This document shows positions 46,454-52,379 of a stretch of 52,379 nucleotides of DNA, one piece after another. The stretch is taken from the NCBI RefSeq assembly GCF_025628895.1, contig NZ_JAOTJC010000004.1, positions 1 through 52,379 of the forward strand, given 5' to 3'. The notes beneath the pieces were generated by a model. The model ran no database searches, was not told the origin of the DNA, and was given only the letters and a program-made list of their open reading frames with translations. The translations under genes were made by a program, and so were the position numbers. The DNA comes from Alteromonas salexigens (GTDB lineage Bacteria > Pseudomonadota > Gammaproteobacteria > Enterobacterales > Alteromonadaceae). Each line of letters begins with the position of its first letter. Within the stretch, counting starts at the first letter, position 1.

Positions 46454-46612
46454 AGCGTTGGCCTGTTAAAACGTATTTGCAAAGTGATATGGGGGACTTG
46501 TGCGAGAAAACAAGTCGTGGTGGTTCATCCCCCTGTTCGCAATCTGCCGGGCACTCAATTGGCGCCCGGTTAATATAATGTTAATGTTAACCCATCATTT
46601 CAGGAGATTGCC

Positions 46613-46960
46613 ATGGCCCCGGACACCACCCCTCCCACACAGGATAAACCTGTGCATTTCCGCAGCTTTAAAGAATTTTATCCGTATTACCTTAATGAAC
46701 ACGCTGACCCCACTTGCCGGTTACTACACTTTATCGGCTCCTGGCTGGTACTCGCCGTATTAGGGCTGTCGGTAGTACTGCAAATGTGGGTACTGTTGTG
46801 GTTACTGCCGGTCATTGGCTATGGTTTTGCCTGGCTGGGACATTTTATATTTGAAAAAAACCGGCCGGCCACATTCAGTCACCCGCTGTACAGTCTGATG
46901 GGCGACTGGGTTATGTTCAAAGATATTTTACTGGGTCGGCTTACGGTCCGGAAACAGTAA
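46613..46960 (+). CDS. DUF962 (Mpo1-like) membrane protein
   Basis: A 115-residue protein of the DUF962/Mpo1 family: FRSFKEFYPYYLNEHADPTCRLLHFIG opens it, two helices follow, and GYGFAWLGHFIFEKNRPATFSHP is the hallmark. Mpo1 in yeast is an iron-containing 2-hydroxy fatty acid dioxygenase; the conserved histidines (H30, H39, H83, H94 region) suggest a similar metal site. A bacterial substrate is unknown. GGAGATTGCC precedes ATG 46613. Confidence 0.92.
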   Translation: MAPDTTPPTQDKPVHFRSFKEFYPYYLNEHADPTCRLLHFIGSWLVLAVLGLSVVLQMWVLLWLLPVIGYGFAWLGHFIFEKNRPATFSHPLYSLMGDWVMFKDILLGRLTVRKQ

Positions 46961-47027
46961 CTGACCGCCCGGGTTTTCGCAGCACGGCGGGCGGCGTTAA
47001 TCGAATAATCAACAAGTAAGGATGACC

Positions 47028-49091
47028 ATGTTACGACTACGAATTGCGTCACTCGCGGCAGCGTTTGGTGTACTCAGCGCCGGCGCACAGGCAGAGTCTG
47101 CCCCGTTGCCTGACAAACTGACGTATAAGGATACGTTTAACCTGGAATACCCGGCGGCCCCCTTCTTCCTGCCAGACGGCGACAAACTGGTGTACGAGCG
47201 TCGCAGCATGGATATTATGTCTGACAGTACCCACAGCAGTCTCTGGCAGATAGATATTAAATCAAAGCAGCACCGCCCGTTACTGGCCGGCGATGACAGT
47301 GTGCGCAACGCCGTGTTATCCAAAGACGGCAGTATGCTGGCCTATATTTCCAACGCGTCGGGCAGTGCCCAGCTGTATGTGCGCTACATGGACAGCGGCC
47401 AGACCGCCAGACTGACCAATGTGTCGTACGCGCCGGGAAATCTGACCTGGTCCAATGACGGTCAGCACCTGGCATTTACCATGTTTACACCGGTTAAACC
47501 CGACTCGCTGTTCACCGGCATGCCAAAAAAACCTGATGGCGCCAAGTGGGCGGAACCCGCTAAGTATATTGAGAAAACCCGCTACCGCGCAGACGGCGCC
47601 GGCTACCTGCCTGATGGTTATTCACAAATTTACGTTTTGCCGGTGACCGGCGGCACCCCCCGCCAGCTGACGACGGCGGAATATCCTCACGGTGGCAGCC
47701 TGACCTTCAGTAAAAAAGACGACTGGATTTATTTCACCGCTGACAAACAGGACGGCTATGCGTTGCGTCCGTTGGGCAGTGACATATACCGGGTCAGCAC
47801 CACCACTGCCAAAGTGGAGCAGGTCACGGACATGAAAGGGCCGGAGTCGTCCCCGCTCATCAGCCCGGACGGCAGATGGCTGGCCTTCTCGCAGCTTGAT
47901 GACCGCAAACTGTCCTACCAGACCGGCGATATTGTGGTGATGAACCTGAACAATGGTAACACCACCCGCTTAACCGGGTCCCTTGACCGTGGCATCGGCC
48001 GCTTCGTGTGGAATGATGACAGCGATGAACTGATTTTCTCCTACCTGGATGAAGGTAATAACCGTCTGGCGCGAGTCGATCTGGACGGTGATATCGACAA
48101 ACTGGATGTGACTATTGGTGGCCAGTCGATGGGCAGACCGTATACCTCGGGCAGCTTCGCAGTAAGCAGCAAAGGGGATATTGCCTTTACGACGGCTGAA
48201 ACCATGCGCCCGGCAGATTTGGCACTGTACTCACGCCGGGGGAATACCACCACCCTGACAGATTTAAACAGCGACGCACTGGATCACCTTAAGCTGGCGA
48301 AAGTCGAAACTCTGCCAGTGACCTCCAGTGTCGATGACCGGAAGATTGATGCGTGGATGGCCCTGCCGCCGGATTTTGATGCCAGCAAATCTTACCCGAT
48401 GATTTTGGAAATTCACGGTGGCCCACATGCCGCTTACGGTCCGCACTTTTCTATGGAAGTGCAGCTAATGGCGGCACAGGGCTATGTGGTGGTGTGGTCT
48501 AACCCGCGGGGCAGCTCCTCGTACGGGGAAGACTTCGGTAACCTTATCCATCACAACTACCCGTCTGAGGACTACAACGATCTGATGGATGTGGTCGATG
48601 CTGCGGTGGCGAAAGGGTTTGTAGACAGCAAAAACCTGTTTATTACCGGCGGTTCCGGTGGCGGTGTGCTCACGGCCTGGTCGATTGGTAAAACGGATCG
48701 TTTTGCTGCAGCCGTCGTGGCCAAGCCCGTGATTAACTGGGTGAGTTTCGCCCTGACGGCGGACGCGTACCCGTATTTCAGCCAGTACTGGATGGAAGCC
48801 ATGCCCTGGGAAGTGGCGGACAAGCTATGGGATCGCTCCCCACTGTCACTGGTAGGCAATGTGACCACGCCTACACTGTTGCTGACGGGTGAAGCGGATT
48901 ACCGTACGCCTATCAGTGAATCGGAGCAGTTCTATCAGGCGTTGCGTCTGCAGGGCGTGGAGTCTGCGATGGTGCGTATTCCAGGCGCGCCACACGGCAT
49001 TGCTGGCAAGCCGTCACGCCTGATCCAGAAAGTGGGCAATATCGTGGCCTGGTTTGAGCGCTACCGCCACGACGGTGAGTCAGAAGAGTAA
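47028..49091 (+). CDS. S9 family prolyl oligopeptidase-like peptidase
   Basis: A 687-residue serine peptidase with the signal MLRLRIASLAAAFGVLSAGAQA. A seven-bladed beta propeller (about 30-420) is followed by the catalytic alpha/beta hydrolase domain. The triad is S in TGGSGGGVLTAW (about 545), D in LLTGEADYRTP (about 626) and H in PGAPHGIAG (about 658). Such enzymes release dipeptides or trim oligopeptides, probably in the periplasm. ATG 47028 fits the AAGGA site; ATG 47022 overlaps it. A strong terminator follows. Confidence 0.92.
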   Translation: MLRLRIASLAAAFGVLSAGAQAESAPLPDKLTYKDTFNLEYPAAPFFLPDGDKLVYERRSMDIMSDSTHSSLWQIDIKSKQHRPLLAGDDSVRNAVLSKDGSMLAYISNASGSAQLYVRYMDSGQTARLTNVSYAPGNLTWSNDGQHLAFTMFTPVKPDSLFTGMPKKPDGAKWAEPAKYIEKTRYRADGAGYLPDGYSQIYVLPVTGGTPRQLTTAEYPHGGSLTFSKKDDWIYFTADKQDGYALRPLGSDIYRVSTTTAKVEQVTDMKGPESSPLISPDGRWLAFSQLDDRKLSYQTGDIVVMNLNNGNTTRLTGSLDRGIGRFVWNDDSDELIFSYLDEGNNRLARVDLDGDIDKLDVTIGGQSMGRPYTSGSFAVSSKGDIAFTTAETMRPADLALYSRRGNTTTLTDLNSDALDHLKLAKVETLPVTSSVDDRKIDAWMALPPDFDASKSYPMILEIHGGPHAAYGPHFSMEVQLMAAQGYVVVWSNPRGSSSYGEDFGNLIHHNYPSEDYNDLMDVVDAAVAKGFVDSKNLFITGGSGGGVLTAWSIGKTDRFAAAVVAKPVINWVSFALTADAYPYFSQYWMEAMPWEVADKLWDRSPLSLVGNVTTPTLLLTGEADYRTPISESEQFYQALRLQGVESAMVRIPGAPHGIAGKPSRLIQKVGNIVAWFERYRHDGESEE

Positions 49092-49116
49092 CCGTTTAGC
49101 GTTAAGTGGATAAGCA

Positions 49117-49147
49117 AAACGCCGGCTGTGAAGCCGGCGTTTTTTAT
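49117..49147. terminator. rho-independent terminator of the S9 peptidase gene
   Basis: AACGCCGGCT-GTGA-AGCCGGCGTT stem, with TTTTTTATT after it on the plus strand. On the minus strand it has an A-rich rather than a U-rich flank, but may also end sodC transcription. Confidence 0.92.
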
Positions 49148-49178
49148 TGACTGACGAAACGTGGTGCTACTCAGAAGC

Positions 49179-49685
49179 CTAGCGAATAATGCCGCACAGT
49201 ACCCGCGGGCCGCCGCCACCGAGTTTGGCCGGCTCATCAGAATAGTTATCACCCTCTTCATGAACCATCAATGCACGACCGGTGACTTTTTCTACCGTCA
49301 GGCGCGGGGCGAGCACGGAATGTCTGGCGTCGCCTTCTTCATTGACATACAGCAGGGGTAAATCACCCAGGTGCGCATCGTCGCTCCAGGGATAACCGTG
49401 GTTATCAGTTTGCTGGGGATCGTAGTGACTGCCAGCCGCGCCGGCCGGCACGGTATCGCCGTTCTTCACGGCACTTTCACATGAGGGATTTTCGTGCACG
49501 TGGAAGCCATGGCCACCGGGCTGTAAGCCGGTCAGTGAGGGCGTAAATACCAGTCCGTAGCTACTGTTTTCAATGACTACCGTTCCCGCCGGTTCACCGG
49601 TGCGGGCGTCCATCATATCAATGGTGGTGGCCGATGCGCTTAAGGCCGCGGTGGCCATCATGAGACCTGTAAGAACTGCTTTCAT
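49179..49685 (-). CDS. sodC: periplasmic Cu-Zn superoxide dismutase
   Basis: A 168-residue enzyme with the signal MKAVLTGLMMATAALSASA. Motifs: GFHVHENPSC (copper ligands and the cysteine), GSHYDPQQTDNHGYP, the zinc ligand region ending DDAHLGDLP, and the C-terminal GGGGPRVLCGII with the second disulfide cysteine. It removes superoxide in the periplasm. ATG 49685 has GGAG upstream. It lies in the same strand block as the PQQ dehydrogenase, dps and a copper chaperone gene. Confidence 0.96.
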   Translation of the reverse strand: MKAVLTGLMMATAALSASATTIDMMDARTGEPAGTVVIENSSYGLVFTPSLTGLQPGGHGFHVHENPSCESAVKNGDTVPAGAAGSHYDPQQTDNHGYPWSDDAHLGDLPLLYVNEEGDARHSVLAPRLTVEKVTGRALMVHEEGDNYSDEPAKLGGGGPRVLCGIIR

Positions 49686-49794
49686 GGATCATGCTCCTTG
49701 CTGGCTGAGTTCAGCAATGGTAACGGTTGGGTGACACCTTGAGATCACAGGCAGGCAAATGCGGGAGAATTAATGTTGCAGGCAGAGAAACAGT

Positions 49795-49816
49795 AACGCG
49801 GACCCGGGTCCGCGTT
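49795..49816. terminator. 22-bp perfect palindrome after the sugar dehydrogenase gene
   Basis: AACGCGGACCC and its exact inverse form a stem of up to 9 bp with a tight loop, about 20 bp beyond the stop at 49837. It probably terminates the dehydrogenase transcript. The U tract is weak. Confidence 0.55.
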
Positions 49817-49836
49817 TAATACTGTAGGTGCCCGGT

Positions 49837-50943
49837 TTACTGTGCAGGCGATACTTTCAGTAGTTTACCGTTGGGTGCATCGGTTAACAGGTAGATAAAG
49901 CCATCCGGCCCAACCTCTACATCACGAATACGCTCGCCACGAGCGCGCAGATACTCATGTTGTTCTCCCGGCTGGCCGTCGTTCATTTCAATGCGGCGCA
50001 GGTGAGTGAATTTTAGCGAGCCCACCAGCAGGTCACCCTGCCACTCGGCGAACGGTTGGCCCTGATAAAACTCCATGCCACTGGGCGCGATAGACGGGTC
50101 CCAGTAAAGCCAGGGCTGTTCCATGCCTTCCATCTCGGTTTTGTCTGAGATAATGTCACCCGAGTAATCGATGCCGTAGGTAATTTTCGGCCAGCCATAA
50201 TTGGCGCCCGATTCAAGCTGATTAATTTCATCACCGCCTTTTGGCCCGTGCTCCATGGCCCACACATCGCCGGTTTCCGGGTGAATCGTCAAGCCCTGCA
50301 CATTACGGTGGCCATAGGTATATACCTCAGGTGCATCGCCATCAACAAACGGGTTGCCTTCCGGCACACTGCCATCGGCATGAATGCGCACAATCTTACC
50401 GAAATGGTTGTCAGTATTTTGTGCTTCATCCATGTACTTATAGCGGTCGCCCAGTGTCACGAATAACATCCCGGCATCGTCAAACGCCAGCCGGCAACCA
50501 AAATGGAAGCCGTTGTTAACCAGTGGTTCGGCGGAGAATATCGTATTCAGGTTAGTCAGCTCGCCGTCGCCCAGCACCGCTTTGGTAACACTGGTGCTGC
50601 TGCCACCATCGCCAGGCTTGCTGTAGCAGAAATACACGGTGTTATTGTTGGTGAAATCCGGGTCCAGGGTAATATCCAGCATGCCGCCCTGATTATTCGC
50701 CGCCACCTCAGGCACATTGGTCAGACGTTCGCCCAGCCCGGTTTGGGGTGAATACACCCGAATTCCGCCGGCCCGTTCAGTAATAATCATCTCACCTTCG
50801 GGCATAAATGCCATACCCCACGGATGCGTTAGACCGTCGGCAAGGGTTTCCACAGTCAGGTTTTCATGATCATTTGCCACTGCGGGGGCACTCAGACATA
50901 ACGAAGCAGTGGCGAAAGCCACTGCTTTTTGCAAGTTCTTCAT
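49837..50943 (-). CDS. PQQ-dependent soluble aldose sugar dehydrogenase-like (GSDH family)
   Basis: A 368-residue secreted beta-propeller enzyme with the signal KNLQKAVAFATASLCLSAPAVA. Motifs typical of YliI/Asd-type GSDH proteins: GLTHPWGMAFMPEGEMIITERAG, GGMLDITLDPDF, YTYGHRNVQGLTIHPETGDVWAMEHGPKGGDEIN (catalytic region), and YGWPKITYG. They oxidise aldose sugars with PQQ and calcium. Whether the host makes PQQ cannot be seen. The start is 10 bp after the dps stop, so dps and this gene probably form one operon. Confidence 0.93.
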   Translation of the reverse strand: MKNLQKAVAFATASLCLSAPAVANDHENLTVETLADGLTHPWGMAFMPEGEMIITERAGGIRVYSPQTGLGERLTNVPEVAANNQGGMLDITLDPDFTNNNTVYFCYSKPGDGGSSTSVTKAVLGDGELTNLNTIFSAEPLVNNGFHFGCRLAFDDAGMLFVTLGDRYKYMDEAQNTDNHFGKIVRIHADGSVPEGNPFVDGDAPEVYTYGHRNVQGLTIHPETGDVWAMEHGPKGGDEINQLESGANYGWPKITYGIDYSGDIISDKTEMEGMEQPWLYWDPSIAPSGMEFYQGQPFAEWQGDLLVGSLKFTHLRRIEMNDGQPGEQHEYLRARGERIRDVEVGPDGFIYLLTDAPNGKLLKVSPAQ

Positions 50944-50953
50944 TTAATTACTC

Positions 50954-51427
50954 TTAGTTTGGCAAGGTCGCACGAAGCATCCACGCAGTTTTCTCGTGAA
51001 CACGCATGCGGTCGGAAATTAGGGCTGCAGACGATTCATCGTCGGCCTGCTCAGCGAGTTTCAACGCCTGGCGACAGGTCTTAACTACCTGCTCATGACC
51101 GTGGGTTAGCAGCCCAACCATTTCTGAGGCTGCGGGCACGCCGTCAACTTCAGCAATAGAGCTCAGTTCTGAAAACGCTTTGTATGTGCCGGGCGCGTAA
51201 ATACCCAATGTCCGGATACGTTCAGCAATTTCATCTACGGCTACCGCGAGTTCGGTATAGTGCTCTTCAAACATCAGATGCAACTCGCGAAACTGCGGAC
51301 CGGTTACATTCCAGTGAAAGTTATGCGTTTGCAAATATAGCGTATAAGAATCTGCCAGCAGCTTTTTCAGGCCTTCCGCCACTTCGGTACGATCACCTTC
51401 AGAAATACCAATATCAATCTTTGTCAT
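50954..51427 (-). CDS. dps: DNA-protection ferritin-like protein Dps
   Basis: A 157-residue mini-ferritin. The ferroxidase residues lie in [38 protein letters not shown] (H, H, D, E; here about residues 35-72), and the final helix [17 protein letters not shown] is family-typical. It forms a dodecamer that stores iron and shields DNA from peroxide. AAGGAG stands eight bases upstream of ATG 51427. The upstream sequence (51428-51520) is very AT-rich and probably carries the stress-regulated promoter. Confidence 0.97.
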   Translation of the reverse strand: MTKIDIGISEGDRTEVAEGLKKLLADSYTLYLQTHNFHWNVTGPQFRELHLMFEEHYTELAVAVDEIAERIRTLGIYAPGTYKAFSELSSIAEVDGVPAASEMVGLLTHGHEQVVKTCRQALKLAEQADDESSAALISDRMRVHEKTAWMLRATLPN

Positions 51428-51599
51428 AGCTTACTCCTTGTGCAATATAAAAACAGATTAAAAACTAATTTTGTAATCTATTTTTCAATACCAAAACACA
51501 TCCGTTTTGGATTACTGCTATACGCCAAACTGCGGCACTTGGACTTATATCACCCGGCACAAGTGCTAAAATACGAAGCGTAAACGGAATGCGAATACA

Positions 51600-52061
51600 T
51601 TAATGATGATGGTGGTGCCCGGTCTGCTTATCAATGGCTTTGATCGCAGCAGTGACGTCAACAGTCTCACCGCTGGTTAATTGTAGCGTCAGATCCACTG
51701 AGTTACCTTCGTCCAGCCCGTTCTTAAGCCCCAGTAACATAATGTGATAGCCACCTGGTGCAAATGCGACCTTCTGGCCTGGCGCCAGGGTGACACCGTC
51801 GGTCACTTCCCGCATCTGCATTACGTCACCCTGCATGTCGGTGGTGTGAATTTGTGCATCGTCAGCCACAGCAGCATCTACCGTGACCCCAGTCACGGTG
51901 ACAGGTTTATCGGAGGTGTTCGTCAGCGCAAGGTAGACCGCGCCCGACTGAGCCATGGGAAATGTGGCACGGGCATGGGCATCATGAACGGTCACAGATG
52001 CCGCAAAGCTCTGCGTAGCCAGCACTAATCCGGCAATGGTTAGCAAGGTACGGATAATCAT
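51600..52061 (-). CDS. PCu(A)C periplasmic copper chaperone with polyhistidine tail
   Basis: A 153-residue secreted protein with the signal MIIRTLLTIAGLVLATQSFA. The cupredoxin-like PCu(A)C domain shows AVYLALTNTSDKPVTV, the copper residues in AQIHTTDMQGDVMQMREV and FAPGGYHIMLLGL (H and M clusters). It would deliver Cu(I) to cytochrome oxidase CuA or to SodC, whose gene lies 2 kb away. It ends in GHHHHH, a natural histidine cluster that may add metal-binding capacity. ATG 52061 has AGAAGC upstream. Confidence 0.92.
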   Translation of the reverse strand: MIIRTLLTIAGLVLATQSFAASVTVHDAHARATFPMAQSGAVYLALTNTSDKPVTVTGVTVDAAVADDAQIHTTDMQGDVMQMREVTDGVTLAPGQKVAFAPGGYHIMLLGLKNGLDEGNSVDLTLQLTSGETVDVTAAIKAIDKQTGHHHHH

Positions 52062-52192
52062 AGGTTTTATGCTTCTCTGGAATGTAATTACAACCAGTGT
52101 ACGGTAGCTAAAGAACGGAACAAAGCAGAAAATGCATAGGTGTATCAGCGGCGTGCTGACGGTGCTGTGAAAGATTCTAAAAAGGCTGTGAG

Positions 52193-52256
52193 AAGTGGAG
52201 AAGGTTAGCTTACAAATATAGGGGAAAAATGGTGCCGACTGCCGGAATCGGACTGC
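52193..52256. repeat. 63-bp direct repeat, copy 1, with 3' tRNA-like end
   Basis: AAGTGGAGAAGGTTAGCTTA... followed by a TGGTGCCGACTGCCGGAATC block; copy 2 is at 52317-52379 with three differences, and the repeat period is 124 bp. On the minus strand the last part (52230-52256) reads as a tRNA 3' end (T arm, AGTCGGCACCA), but no acceptor 5' strand follows within 80 bp, so it is a tRNA fragment. Confidence 0.8.
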
Positions 52257-52316
52257 CCGCTCTGCTATGTAGCTACTGATTTATCAGTAGGTTGCAGTTC
52301 GTGGGAACACTGAAAA

Positions 52317-52379
52317 AAGTGGAGAAGGTTAGCTTACAAACATAGGGGAAAATGGTGCCGACTGCCGGAATCGAACTGC
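52317..52379. repeat. 63-bp direct repeat, copy 2 (cut by the window edge)
   Basis: Nearly identical to 52193-52256, with ACAAACATAGG instead of ACAAATATAGG and one base fewer in the A run. It runs to the end of the window. Confidence 0.8.
52353..52379 (-). tRNA. 3' end of a tRNA gene, probably tRNA-Thr, partial
   Basis: Reading the minus strand, the segment gives GCAGTTCGATTCCGGCAG (T arm), then AGTCGGC and ACCA. An acceptor end of this sequence pairs with GCCGACT, the 5' end of tRNA-Thr(UGU) in related bacteria. The 5' part and anticodon lie beyond the window, so identity is tentative. Confidence 0.6.

Noticed and set aside
52193..52379. CRISPR array from the repeated 63-bp unit
   Set aside because: There are only two copies, the unit is far longer than a CRISPR repeat, it contains a tRNA end, and no cas gene lies nearby.

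Overview
The window looks like chromosome of a marine gammaproteobacterium, most likely of the Alteromonadales (Alteromonas/Salinimonas-like). The grounds are gene content and order: purA next to a DUF2065 gene, a VCR-like gene-cassette array, a PEP-CTERM protein and a GGDEF protein. The species cannot be fixed from the sequence alone.

Layout. (1) Positions 1-4900 are AT-rich gene cassettes of a chromosomal integron. Small plus-strand genes are each followed by an attC-like site, six in all. The integrase must lie to the left, outside the window. A complete IS3-family element (1771-3008) sits inside one attC and has removed the 5' half of the next cassette gene. (2) Positions 4900-7200 are a transition zone with gene remnants, a small HExxH protein, GNAT and DUF1428 genes. 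(3) Positions 7400-19800 hold ordinary small housekeeping or accessory genes: DUF4198, ASCH, a DUF1439 lipoprotein, an SMR exporter, a tiny PEP-CTERM protein, a fatty acid hydroxylase, a split YeeE/YedE sulfur transporter, a Ca/Na exchanger, a porin with a binding protein, an acidic-repeat lipoprotein and YitT.

(4) Positions 19845-37075 hold the most interesting system, a nearly complete peptidoglycan (murein) sugar catabolism locus. It encodes a secreted GH3 beta-N-acetylglucosaminidase (NagZ, two-domain type), a secreted exo-N-acetylmuramidase (NamZ, DUF1343/GH171), a BadF-type amino-sugar kinase, the MurNAc-6-P etherase MurQ, the GlcNAc-6-P deacetylase NagA, a flavin/Fe-S dehydrogenase suited to oxidising the D-lactate that MurQ releases, an alanine racemase, a cytoplasmic M14 metallopeptidase and an RpiR/MurR-type regulator. 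An NhaC-family transporter beside nagZ is a candidate partner. The set recalls the Bacillus subtilis murQ-murR-murP-amiE-nagZ-namZ operon, but the phosphotransferase transporter MurP appears to be replaced by a separate permease plus a kinase. A diguanylate cyclase, a ZIP transporter and an MscS channel are interleaved.

(5) Positions 37096-49100 carry a VOC protein, an aldehyde dehydrogenase, a MASE1-CHASE hybrid histidine kinase, purA, DUF2065, a class V aminotransferase-fold enzyme, CnoX, a DUF962 protein and an S9 peptidase. (6) Positions 49179-52061 are a stress/metal block on the minus strand: sodC, a PQQ-type sugar dehydrogenase, dps and a PCuAC copper chaperone with a natural polyhistidine tail. 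(7) The right edge has a 63-bp direct repeat that carries the 3' end of a tRNA gene.
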